From positions 1 through 7,617 of the forward strand of contig PDSZ01000051.1 in the NCBI GenBank assembly GCA_002748705.1: DNA of 7,617 nucleotides, read 5' to 3'. The stretch comes from Candidatus Fermentibacterota bacterium. Lineage in GTDB: Bacteria; Fermentibacterota; Fermentibacteria; Fermentibacterales; Fermentibacteraceae. Under the pieces are notes generated by a model. It made no database searches. It was not told the origin of the DNA and saw only the letters and a program-made list of their open reading frames with translations. The translations under genes were made by a program, and so were the position numbers. Positions 1 through 7,576 of this stretch are shown here, piece after piece. The first letter of the stretch is position 1. Every line of letters begins with the position of its first letter.

Positions 1-46
1 TCCTGTCCAATATGGATGAGCTCGAAGCTGGTATTCCATACACGCA
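1..46. other. Sequence downstream of the propeller gene; nothing assignable
   Basis: Minus-strand sequence after the TAG stop of the propeller gene contains an ATG (39-37) followed by 12 open codons to the window edge. It has no ribosome binding site and is too short to call. Only a weak 4-bp dyad (AGCT, TCG, AGCT) is seen, with no T-run, so there is no convincing terminator. Confidence 0.4.
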
Positions 47-1477
47 CTAGTTCGCTACTATACACTCGGCTGTTGCGCTCTTCCCTGCAGCTGTTTCCAG
101 TTTAAGGAAGTAGCATCCAGGAGGAAGATCATCTGTGCGCCACTGGATTTCTGTGGCACCTGAAGGCAAAACGCCATTCTGAACTGTCTCAATCGGCCTG
201 CCGTTCAGATCAAATGCGGTAATGCTGCAGAAACTCTGTTCAGAGAGACTGACGGAAACAGAAGCTGTGGAAACTGCGGGACAGTTGAGAACAGAGATAA
301 CAGGCAGTGATGCATCCACCGGCTGCTGCGGCTGCTCCTCAATTCCGCTGCTAATGGTCTTGTTGAGATAGATAGCCAGATTCAAAGCAGAAACCGGTCT
401 GAAGCAGGCAGCGTAATCAATGTCACCGTCGAGATCAAAGTCAGCTTCAGCGGCATGCCATGTGTAATCATGTAAACCATTATAATAATCCTCGCAGAAA
501 CCTCCCTGTCCGTCCCCGAGAAGAAGCGCGTTCCCGGAGTATCCATGAAAGAATGCATCCGGATAACCATCAAGATTGATGTCATGTGTATTTACATGAG
601 GATATACATCAGAACTCCAACTCGAATCAACCTGAGTAAACGATCCTGCTCCATCCCCGAGGAAAGCATAGATCGCATTGTAACACATACATGCTCCAGG
701 GGCGGTAACAATATCCAGGTCATTGTCCAGATCCAGATCAACCAGGCCCAGAGACCCGGGGGCACCTGTAAAGGGAAGGGAACCATACACACCTCCCGGC
801 TCTACCTCTCCAGCTCCATTATTGAGGAGAACAACTATTTCGCCCTGGCCGAGAGCGGCAATATCCAGGTCTCCGTCAGCATCAACATCACCGACATCGA
901 GAGCCAACAAATCTGCCGGGTATTCTCCATACAGGCTGCACGCCTGAAAAGACCCTGAACCATCCCCTTCCAGCAACTCAATCATACCGGTGTGATGCGG
1001 TATCAGGATGTCTTTTTCACCGTCTCCATTGAAATCCGTGACTTCAAACATACCTGCCTCGGACTCGGAGGCGCCCCCCATTCCGTAACTTAAAACCGGA
1101 TCAGAGAGAATTCCGCTCAGGTCATTGAAGAAAACTGCGAGTACTGAGGAACCTATTGATCTGACAAGCACCTCTTCATGTGAATCACCGTCCAGATCTG
1201 AGGTTTCTATCCACGCAGGTCGCGAAAAGGGCAGTTCCTGGTTCATGCTGAAAGTGCCGTCACCATTACCGAGATAAACATACAGACGCTCTGAGCTGGT
1301 CTGTCCGACTATAAGGTCGGGATAACTGTCATTGTTGAGCAGAACAGAGGATATCTTAAGACGGGAAAATCTTCCTGGAACAGGGCATGACCAGTCCGGA
1401 GTCGTGTTGAACACTTCAGAAGCCAATCCGTTAACAGAAAGGCAAAGCGTCAAGGGCAACAGAAATGTGTTTTTCAT
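47..1477 (-). CDS. Secreted FG-GAP/VCBS beta-propeller protein with T9SS-type C-terminal sorting domain
   Basis: The 476-residue product has a signal peptide (residues 1-19, NGLA|S) and then seven FG-GAP/VCBS-type repeats, enough for one seven-bladed propeller. The calcium-binding-like loops are a degenerate NNDSYPD (48-54), then DLDGDSHEE (94), DFNGDGEKD (148), DVDADGDLD (197), DLDLDNDLD (247), DINLDGYPD (299) and DFDLDGDID (346), most followed by a VYLGNGDGTF-like strand. A linker rich in Pro and Gln (about 376-392) leads to a sorting-like domain (about 393-476) with ITAFDLNGRPIE and DLPPGCYFLKLE. No catalytic motif is visible, so a binding or structural role at the cell surface is inferred. 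Its ATG overlaps the stop of the protease gene (ATGA), which argues for co-translation and perhaps a shared function. The first 31 codons are identical to those of the truncated paralogue at 7259-7576. Confidence 0.9.
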   Translation of the reverse strand: MKNTFLLPLTLCLSVNGLASEVFNTTPDWSCPVPGRFSRLKISSVLLNNDSYPDLIVGQTSSERLYVYLGNGDGTFSMNQELPFSRPAWIETSDLDGDSHEEVLVRSIGSSVLAVFFNDLSGILSDPVLSYGMGGASESEAGMFEVTDFNGDGEKDILIPHHTGMIELLEGDGSGSFQACSLYGEYPADLLALDVGDVDADGDLDIAALGQGEIVVLLNNGAGEVEPGGVYGSLPFTGAPGSLGLVDLDLDNDLDIVTAPGACMCYNAIYAFLGDGAGSFTQVDSSWSSDVYPHVNTHDINLDGYPDAFFHGYSGNALLLGDGQGGFCEDYYNGLHDYTWHAAEADFDLDGDIDYAACFRPVSALNLAIYLNKTISSGIEEQPQQPVDASLPVISVLNCPAVSTASVSVSLSEQSFCSITAFDLNGRPIETVQNGVLPSGATEIQWRTDDLPPGCYFLKLETAAGKSATAECIVAN

Positions 1478-1518
1478 TGTTCTATCACCAGAACCTTTCT
1501 TCTGAGCAGTGTTTCGCT
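1385..1518. repeat. Perfect 134-bp direct repeat, copy 1
   Basis: It is identical base for base to 7484-7617 (offset 6099). It covers codons 1-31 of the propeller gene, the ATGA overlap and the last 14 codons of the protease gene. Left of 1385 the alignment continues without gaps but drops to roughly two-thirds identity over the next 40 bases. Confidence 0.95.
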
Positions 1519-4500
1519 GCCGTCATCCATAAGAATAACATAGCAGCCCGACGGCAGTGAAGCGCCACTGTCTGCAAGGTGCAGAGAAAATCCTTCACCT
1601 GCAGCGGTTTCAATGGTCTCACTGCTGATACATCTGCCATCTATGGAGTAGAGGCGAGCATTGAGCACCGAGCCTGAAACAGCTCTGCCTGGAACGCTCA
1701 CCAAAACTCCTGTTTTCAAAGCTGTGATTTCAAAATTCTCAAAATCAACTGTCTGAGTATCTTCAAGACTCAGGGAATTGTTGCTCTCATCACACTCGGA
1801 ATAATTGCCGAAAGGATCGGCAACAATGGTAACTTCGGTGATTTCACCTGGAACAGAAAGGGTTACCTCTCTGATTCCCTCACTAACCGGAATACTGGTT
1901 TCCGCAGCAAGCTCTCTGCCGCAGAAAGCAGCGATCAGAACCGTTTCCTGCTCCGGTATCGGCACTGCAGACTCACTTGCCGGTATAACCATCGCAGTAT
2001 GTCCGGCAGCGCATGAAACGGATTCAGGTTCACGAACCAGTGCTGCAGCTGGTTCTGCATGATTTTCATACTTTTCCGTGTCTGCAGACCCGGAAATGGA
2101 AACAGATATGCTGAGAACAGCGTTTCTACCCTCCGGAGAAACTACCGGAACTCTTTCTGCAGAGATAACCGCAACATCGAAGGAAGTATCAAGGGAGTTC
2201 TCAGCCGAAAAGTTGAAGTATCCTGTTCTCTGCAGATCATGCTGGAGAGTGGGCCAGTCATTGGAGGATGCAGCAAGATTCATGTCCAGTGCGTGAAGAA
2301 CACCTGAATCGTCGGCAAAGATCACCTCAAGCTCTGAATCTGAATCAAGATTGCCTGCTGCAGGAGTTGAGGGGCATCTGTCTTCAGACCAGTAGGAAGA
2401 CCCTGGAATGAACTCAGGAGAACCACTTCTGTATCTTGAACCATGAGATAGTGTTGATGATGAACCAAAGGCTCCAAGACCGGTTCCCTCTGCACCGGCA
2501 AGGATCATTGGTGACATTGCGAAGTCTTCATAATGCTCATTATGAGGTACATCTGAAAGAGTACTTCTGCTTCCGTTGGAAATAGCAAGGTACTCTATGA
2601 TACCACTATGGTTATTATTGGGTAGTATCCATTGGTTTACAAGGTCAAGGCTGTTATTCCCATCAACATCACCAATGGCAGGGCCGCCAAAGTTGCCAAA
2701 ACAATCCTGCGTGGAGTTGACTGCTGTAGACCAGATGCTGCTTCCGCTGTTTCCAGCGTTAAGGCAGACAGTGGCGTAGTTACCCTTTGTTAACGAAATC
2801 TGATCTCTACCGACAGAAATCAGCTTTGTGATTGTACCTTCTTTTACAGCAACCAGGTAGGACTGTCCGAGGTTCCAGTTGTAGCCGGATGGGAAGGCAG
2901 AACTGACATCCCAGTCACTGGTCTGACCTGTCTCAGGTTCGATCCAGAGAAGATGCCCTGCTCCATTGGAGACAACAAGCTCAGTATTCCCGTCAGAGTC
3001 TGTGTCGCCTATATACACTGGAGGAGCATACTCCCACTCACCGGATGTGAGTGAAAGAGGGAAACTGTTGTTTATGGCGCTCCACTGGTTGTTAGAGTAC
3101 TCCCATACATAAAGCCAGGAGTAAGGACTGCCGGAGTAGGTGCCGTTGAATGTCCTGAGAGCTATTTCCAGGTTGCCGGAACCGTCAGCGTCAAAAATTA
3201 CAGGTACTGTAAGATTCTCGTGAATCCTCTGATCACTACCCTGATCAGCATCAATCTCAGTACCTGTCCAGCCTATATACTGAACCCAGGAAAGAACAAC
3301 TACTACTGCTTTCTTCCCTGCAGCTACATCATAGTCCCAGCCGGAAACAACGATCTCATCTCTGCCGCCGGGGATCACATCCCCGATAGCCACTCCGGAG
3401 AACAAGCAGGCTGAATCATATATCTTCGACCTGGTTCCATCTCTGTCAATAATGTAAACACTGCCTGCAGTGGTTGCAGCTATCACTTCATTGTTGCCGT
3501 CACCGTCAATGTCAGTAATGGCAGGACCGCTGCCTGTGCTGCCGTCAAGATAGACCGGCCAGCCGGTAACCTCGTCGCAGGTTGTTGAGGTACTGATACT
3601 CACCACTGAGCTTTCCTGGCCGTACTGGCCGAGGGTGGATACACCAACATCATACCTGGTTCCAGAAGAAAGGTCGCCGACGGTTCCATGTCTGAGCAAA
3701 TCATCAAGGGCGAATGCAGTTACTCTGGTCCAGCCAAATACTCCATCAGCCTTCTTCCAAAGGTACCATCCTTCTTCAGTTGATGAGGATGACCCCCACT
3801 CGAATCCTATGGATTCATGAGTCGCACTCAATACCGACAGAGAACTTGATGAAGGAGGCTGCACAGTGCCCTGGTTTATCACATCAAGAGCATTTACTGT
3901 GATGGTTTTAGTTCCCCCCCATCTGTGGGATACTACAAGATCAAAGGTTGCAGATGAATTAACAGGGTTCCAGCATCCAGACGGATTTTTGAGAATCGCT
4001 CGTATTCCGTCTTCAACCTCTTCTCCGCTGCCGTTGCTCAAGTCTCCGAAGTTGTGAGAAAGAGTACCTGCAAATGTTACTCCTCCGCTGGGATTGGTAA
4101 ACTCAACCTCAACATCCTCAAGGTTACCCAGACCTGAATTGGTAACAAACATGTTGTCTATATCTATTACGAGAGGGTCTCCCTGAGTAATTGTCATCGT
4201 TCTTATCGGAAGATCAAGATCACCTGCAAGAACCCTGAAATCCGCAGGATCATTCCTGCTGCCCTGATCATAGGAGAATGCCACCTGCAGGATGACAGGA
4301 TCAGCATTAGCATTTACATCATCAGAGATCTCAAGAGAGAAAGCTCCCGGATAAACGGTTGTTCCGGTTGCGACTGTTCCAAGAGACTCGGTCATGTCTA
4401 TCTGGGCTTCAATCTGCTCTGAACCGGAAACTATGTTGAGTGTCGCTGTGGCATTTGTGGCAGGACTCTGACCCTGATTATTAACTGCAAGATCAAACCT

Positions 4501-6801
4501 GACGGTCTCACCTGGGTTGATCTCACCGTCATTGTTTCCACAGGTGCCCGACAGATCATCATCATCAACGGTGAGTTCATCAAGGCAGACAAGTGCTCCT
4601 GTGCTTTGATTCACTGTTATCGATGTTGTTGCAGGGAGGTAGTTGACTATGGAAATAGCTGCTCTTCTTTTTGTAACAGTTGCAGTAATGGTTCCAGGAG
4701 TAGCAACCTGAATGTCTGTAAAGGTTGCATTGCCGTTGGAATCTGTTGTTTCTATTGCGAAAAGCTCATCTTCCTTATAAAGACAAACTCTTGCTCCACT
4801 TAAAGCTATACCCATTTCAGCAACATGAACGGTTGTGCTGAATGTGCCTGCAGTCACAGTTGAAGGTGAAACAGTAACTGTCGGACGTGACGCATTACCT
4901 CGCCATACGAACATTGAAGGGTCACCGAGAAGATTCATGTATTTCTCGGTTCCCTGCTTAATATTGTTCAGCATATGCCTGTACGAATCGCCAAGATAGC
5001 GATATGGTCCTACCCTTACATATGATACCGAATCACCACTGTAAGGCTTGTACTCATACAGGGCATTAGCAAATTCAGAGCAGTAGAATTCGGTATTAGG
5101 CCAATATCCAGTCTTTGCGAAGCCCATAGCAGCGATCAGTCCAGTATCATCAGAAGAAAGCAGCCCACGCTCCAGAATGCACTCTGCTCCCTGGAAATGT
5201 CCGGGCCAGCAGCCTATCGAAAGAAGAATACTCGGCTTGTTGGTATTGCTGAGCGCCTGAATATCTCCTTCTGTAAGGAATTGCCTCACTCCAAGACCTA
5301 AAGCAGCCTGGGCTCCCAGCAAATGAGTTCCGGAATGAGACGCATGGAATATGATATGTGCGCCATCTTCTATCGCATCAATAAAGCTGTTTCTTGTAAG
5401 AAGGTCTCCGCTCCAGGATGATCCGGATTGGGGCCAATACAACTCAGTTATAGGGTTTAAACAGGTACCGCCAGGCCCGGCAATTCCTGCTGCAATCATT
5501 TCCTGGTTTAAAGCTTCCAACTGCCGGGCTCCATTTCCACCGCCTGAGCTAGCATGTGAGTCGCCGACAAACAAAGCAGACCTGGAATAACCGGATGGAA
5601 GCGATGACGGATTCTCATAGAGACTCAGCTTGTTAAGAAAGCCTTCTACCTGAGATGCTGAGTTAACAGGCACCCGCCCTACACTCACATCCATTTTTGT
5701 ATCCAGTGCAGGCTGTTTCCAGTATCCTCCTGAGTTTTCCCAAGCGTCAATATCATCTACATCTGAGTAATAGCCATCGCAGGGATAACTATAGTCTTGT
5801 CCAGAATGGTTCTCATGACACATTCTTGATGGAACAAGCTCATGATCTCCGCCAAGGAGAACTACTCCTGTTCCCCAGAATTCATAAGCATCAGTTATAA
5901 AGTTCTTGATCTTCTCCTGTGTGTCGCAGCCCTCGTATTCTGATTCTATCCAGGAGACTGATTTCACAACTGTAACAATTCCCTGCCTGATCCTGATATC
6001 AGCAAGTTCCTGCCACTCGTCTGTGAGATCACTGGTGGTAATGATCACAAAATCAACACCATCACCATTGGGGGAAGGGATGTCAGTTACCGTTAAAGGC
6101 CCGAACTGATCATCCGTCTGGCGCCGGTCACTGTCAACTTGTGCAGTCTCATAATCGCCGGGATTCTCAACAGAAGCTAGAATGCCATGCACTCTGTTTT
6201 CGTAACTCCAGGCTGTCTCCGATACTGGTACAATCACCTCAAAAGAGTTCGCAGCAACATAGTCTATTGAGATAACTATTCTCTCAAGTGACAAAAGAAG
6301 ACTGTCGGAAGGTATGTATCGTAACGGGGTTAATCTTATCGACGCAACTCCAGCACCCATCATACCGCTCTGCGATACAACTTCCACCGGTAACGCCGGC
6401 CAGGGCTCTTCTGACTGGTAAATCTCACCATCAGGTAATACGAAAACAGTATCTTCCATGGATTCGTTCTGAACCGGATAGAGATAGAAAGTGCCGGAAA
6501 GAGTATCCCACTCCATGGATGTTATCTCTATACCGCCAATCTCCATACCTGGAGGAAGAATGTAGTTGAGCACCTTATTGGGTATCTGAGGCTCTCCTGA
6601 CTCGGCAACCTCAGGAGTCTGACAATAACCGGCAACTGAGAGGATGTCGTATGTAATATTATCTACAGTTATCTGACTTGTGGTTATATCAGTATTATCA
6701 ATACTCGGATCAGGTTCTATGGCTGCCTGAGCAGAAAAAGGCATTAACAGCATTAATGAACTAACTATTACTGCACTGTAATCAAATGAATTCCATCGCA
6801 T
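1474..6801 (-). CDS. Secreted gingipain-like (peptidase C25) multidomain protease with propeller region and T9SS-type sorting domain
   Basis: This 1775-residue protein is probably an exported cysteine endopeptidase. Residues 1-26 are a Sec signal peptide (hydrophobic core, SAQA cleavage site). Residues about 27-215 resemble the C25 propeptide (GEPQIPNK, LPPGMEI). Residues about 250-633 are the C25 catalytic domain: VVLLGGDHELVPSR, then a histidine cluster (FHASHSGTH, His486/489/493), then the likely nucleophile Cys531 in LSIGCWPGHF, closing with NLLGDPSMFVW. After that come an Ig-like domain (about 637-735), CARDB-like beta domains (about 737-980), an Fn3-like domain (about 980-1070), and an FG-GAP-like propeller (about 1078-1510) with calcium-type loops such as DIDGDGNNE, DADGSGNLE and DTDSDGNTE, ending in WPTLQHDLQRTGYF. 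A further CARDB-like domain ending in DESNNSLSL (about 1545-1680) and a sorting domain (about 1692-1775, LPSGCY) finish it. The start is set by AAAGGAG six bases before the ATG. The cleavage specificity cannot be read from the sequence. Confidence 0.9.
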   Translation of the reverse strand: MRWNSFDYSAVIVSSLMLLMPFSAQAAIEPDPSIDNTDITTSQITVDNITYDILSVAGYCQTPEVAESGEPQIPNKVLNYILPPGMEIGGIEITSMEWDTLSGTFYLYPVQNESMEDTVFVLPDGEIYQSEEPWPALPVEVVSQSGMMGAGVASIRLTPLRYIPSDSLLLSLERIVISIDYVAANSFEVIVPVSETAWSYENRVHGILASVENPGDYETAQVDSDRRQTDDQFGPLTVTDIPSPNGDGVDFVIITTSDLTDEWQELADIRIRQGIVTVVKSVSWIESEYEGCDTQEKIKNFITDAYEFWGTGVVLLGGDHELVPSRMCHENHSGQDYSYPCDGYYSDVDDIDAWENSGGYWKQPALDTKMDVSVGRVPVNSASQVEGFLNKLSLYENPSSLPSGYSRSALFVGDSHASSGGGNGARQLEALNQEMIAAGIAGPGGTCLNPITELYWPQSGSSWSGDLLTRNSFIDAIEDGAHIIFHASHSGTHLLGAQAALGLGVRQFLTEGDIQALSNTNKPSILLSIGCWPGHFQGAECILERGLLSSDDTGLIAAMGFAKTGYWPNTEFYCSEFANALYEYKPYSGDSVSYVRVGPYRYLGDSYRHMLNNIKQGTEKYMNLLGDPSMFVWRGNASRPTVTVSPSTVTAGTFSTTVHVAEMGIALSGARVCLYKEDELFAIETTDSNGNATFTDIQVATPGTITATVTKRRAAISIVNYLPATTSITVNQSTGALVCLDELTVDDDDLSGTCGNNDGEINPGETVRFDLAVNNQGQSPATNATATLNIVSGSEQIEAQIDMTESLGTVATGTTVYPGAFSLEISDDVNANADPVILQVAFSYDQGSRNDPADFRVLAGDLDLPIRTMTITQGDPLVIDIDNMFVTNSGLGNLEDVEVEFTNPSGGVTFAGTLSHNFGDLSNGSGEEVEDGIRAILKNPSGCWNPVNSSATFDLVVSHRWGGTKTITVNALDVINQGTVQPPSSSSLSVLSATHESIGFEWGSSSSTEEGWYLWKKADGVFGWTRVTAFALDDLLRHGTVGDLSSGTRYDVGVSTLGQYGQESSVVSISTSTTCDEVTGWPVYLDGSTGSGPAITDIDGDGNNEVIAATTAGSVYIIDRDGTRSKIYDSACLFSGVAIGDVIPGGRDEIVVSGWDYDVAAGKKAVVVVLSWVQYIGWTGTEIDADQGSDQRIHENLTVPVIFDADGSGNLEIALRTFNGTYSGSPYSWLYVWEYSNNQWSAINNSFPLSLTSGEWEYAPPVYIGDTDSDGNTELVVSNGAGHLLWIEPETGQTSDWDVSSAFPSGYNWNLGQSYLVAVKEGTITKLISVGRDQISLTKGNYATVCLNAGNSGSSIWSTAVNSTQDCFGNFGGPAIGDVDGNNSLDLVNQWILPNNNHSGIIEYLAISNGSRSTLSDVPHNEHYEDFAMSPMILAGAEGTGLGAFGSSSTLSHGSRYRSGSPEFIPGSSYWSEDRCPSTPAAGNLDSDSELEVIFADDSGVLHALDMNLAASSNDWPTLQHDLQRTGYFNFSAENSLDTSFDVAVISAERVPVVSPEGRNAVLSISVSISGSADTEKYENHAEPAAALVREPESVSCAAGHTAMVIPASESAVPIPEQETVLIAAFCGRELAAETSIPVSEGIREVTLSVPGEITEVTIVADPFGNYSECDESNNSLSLEDTQTVDFENFEITALKTGVLVSVPGRAVSGSVLNARLYSIDGRCISSETIETAAGEGFSLHLADSGASLPSGCYVILMDDGSETLLRRKVLVIEQ
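1484..1489 (-). promoter_or_regulatory. Shine-Dalgarno-like GGTGAT inside the protease 3' end, for the propeller gene
   Basis: GGTGAT lies six bases before the propeller gene ATG (1477) and matches the 3' part of the AAGGAGGTGATC complement of 16S rRNA. It sits inside the last codons of the protease gene, so reinitiation at the ATGA overlap may also contribute. The same arrangement recurs at 7583-7588 in the second copy. Confidence 0.5.
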
Positions 6802-6807
6802 AACCTT

Positions 6808-6814
6808 CTCCTTT
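6808..6814 (-). promoter_or_regulatory. Shine-Dalgarno site of the protease gene
   Basis: AAAGGAG on the minus strand ends six bases before the ATG at 6801. It is a strong, well-spaced ribosome binding site that fixes the start codon; the signal peptide begins directly after it. Confidence 0.8.
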
Positions 6815-6873
6815 CTTAATAGGTTGACACCATCAAAGCGCCACTGAACTCCACTTCAATAGCATATAAAAAT

Positions 6874-6902
6874 ATACTAATCTACTGTATTTCACCTGTC
6901 AA
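6874..6902 (-). promoter_or_regulatory. Sigma70-type promoter of the protease-propeller operon
   Basis: Read on the minus strand, a perfect -35 hexamer TTGACA (6902-6897) is followed by a 17-base spacer and TAGTAT (6879-6874), which matches four of six bases of the -10 consensus including the invariant TA..AT. Transcription would start near 6867 and leave a leader of about 65 bases. AT-rich sequence (6860-6880) with a short dyad (ATAT, AAAA, ATAT) overlaps the -10 region. No operator or riboswitch is recognisable. The call rests on consensus matching only. Confidence 0.65.
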
Positions 6903-6905
6903 GAG

Positions 6906-7229
6906 TCTCATTCTTCAGCTTTCGAAACTTTTAACAAAGAGAGCGACCTGCTTCTGACCCAGAGTATGGTGGCACTGCCTCTTCATCTCTCAGGAATGAA
7001 ACCGGTTCTCATACATAATATTCTGATGGTTTTCTTTCTGGCTCTGGCCGGATACACAGCTGCACTGCTTGCGGTTCAGTGCAGAGCAGAAACTGCAGGA
7101 GCAGTATTTACAGGCACTGCTGTGGCGCTGCTTCCATGGTTCCAGTCCCACCTGTGGCATCTTCAGCTGTTCAGCGGAGGGCTTATGGCGCTCTTCTTTG
7201 CAATGCGAACCTCCCAGGGAAAATCAGGT
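6906..7229 (+). pseudogene. Fragment of a polytopic membrane protein, probably GT-C glycosyltransferase-like, lacking both ends
   Basis: The frame is open from 6870 and reads as membrane protein from about 6921 to about 7226, including an ATG at 6966 without a ribosome binding site. The translation contains SMVALPLHLSGMKPVLIHN, a hydrophobic helix (ILMVFFLALAGYTAALLAV), a second one (GAVFTGTAVALLPWF), and SHLWHLQLFSGGLMALFFAM. The pattern of NPVL.HN, then a helix, then P(F/W)....HL.HLQL recalls large GT-C-fold membrane proteins, in which about 100 residues with catalytic acidic residues precede this part and several hundred residues follow. Both are absent. After about 7226 the frame runs into the inverted repeat and then antisense through the truncated propeller gene, where it stops being protein-like. 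It is either a genuine remnant or a piece joined by assembly or amplification error. The family assignment comes from motif memory only; the left boundary is uncertain. Confidence 0.5.
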
Positions 7230-7263
7230 AGTATATTATGTTGTTATACAACAAGATACTACC
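7227..7263. repeat. 37-bp two-part inverted repeat (hairpin) at the junction of two broken reading frames
   Basis: The outer arms GGTAGTAT (7227-7234) and ATACTACC (7256-7263) pair over eight bases without mismatch. Inside, TGTTGT (7239-7244) and ACAACA (7248-7253) pair over six bases around a TAT loop, with a small internal loop of four bases on one side and two on the other. The right arm supplies the stop codon (TAG, 7261-7259) of the truncated propeller gene. No T-run follows on either strand, so it is not a typical intrinsic terminator, although it lies between converging frames. It could be a recombination or insertion site, a palindromic element, or a chimera breakpoint. Confidence 0.75.
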
Positions 7264-7576
7264 CTATCACATCTTCATCAGAATCCCCGTCAAGATCAGC
7301 TGCTTCAATCCATATTGGTGATGACAGAGTTTCCTCCTGCGTAAATGTAAAAGAGCCATCACCGTTACCAAGATAAACCAGCAAAACACTTGAAGCGGGA
7401 TTCCCAACAATCAAGTCAGAATATGCATCAGAGTTCAGCATAACAGAGCAGAATAATAGATTGGAAAGACTTACGGGAACGGTGCATGACCAGTCCGGAG
7501 TCGTGTTGAACACTTCAGAAGCCAATCCGTTAACAGAAAGGCAAAGCGTCAAGGGCAACAGAAATGTGTTTTTCAT
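7259..7576 (-). pseudogene. 3'-truncated paralogue of the FG-GAP propeller gene
   Basis: It encodes 105 residues: the same signal peptide as the gene at 47-1477, the first propeller repeat (LNSDAYSDLIV, VYLGNGDGSF) and the start of the second (DLDGDSDED). It then ends at VIG-stop inside the inverted repeat. Residues 1-31 are identical to the intact gene at the DNA level. Over the remaining 74 residues I count 41 identities (about 55%) without gaps, so this is an old paralogue, not a recent copy. The intact gene continues for a further 371 residues with six more calcium-type loops and a sorting domain, all missing here. A propeller this short could not close, and the product could not be sorted by T9SS, so function is unlikely unless the rest lies elsewhere and the junction is artificial or recombinational. 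Confidence 0.8.

Larger units (their letters stand above)
6803..6905. other. Intergenic leader and promoter region upstream of the protease operon
   Basis: This roughly 100-base stretch holds the promoter and ribosome binding site of the minus-strand operon and no gene. In the plus-strand frame of the membrane-protein fragment a stop (TAA) lies at 6867-6869, so that fragment cannot extend through here as an intact gene. No rho-independent terminator is seen. Confidence 0.6.

Noticed and set aside
545..958. Plus-strand open frames opposite the two large genes (for example 545-958, 2059-2307, 6288-6569).
   Set aside because: They are antisense shadows of well-supported minus-strand genes, with no ribosome binding sites and no recognisable protein features.
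1444..1477. Lipoprotein signal at Cys12 of the propeller gene.
   Set aside because: The residues before the cysteine (LTL) do not fit a lipobox, and the position is too early in the hydrophobic core. A standard signal peptidase I site follows at residue 19.
2300..3570. Tandem DNA repeats in the propeller region of the protease.
   Set aside because: The repeats are visible only at the protein level as DxDxDG-type loops with varied spacing. No DNA-level tandem array is seen.
6824..6902. TTGACA (6824-6829) and its inverted partner TGTCAA (6897-6902) as an operator dyad or divergent promoter.
   Set aside because: Only six bases match, the spacing is 67 bases, and the plus-strand hexamer has no -10 element at 16-18 bases. 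The match is probably chance.
7227..7263. Integron attC site or intrinsic terminator.
   Set aside because: The inner arms do not fit the GTTRRRY/RYYYAAC core motifs, there is no integrase gene, and no T-run follows the stem on either strand.
6966..7376. A 136-residue plus-strand protein starting at the ATG at 6966 as an intact gene.
   Set aside because: There is no ribosome binding site, the protein-like sequence begins before this ATG, and residues after about 7226 are antisense to the truncated propeller gene and not protein-like.
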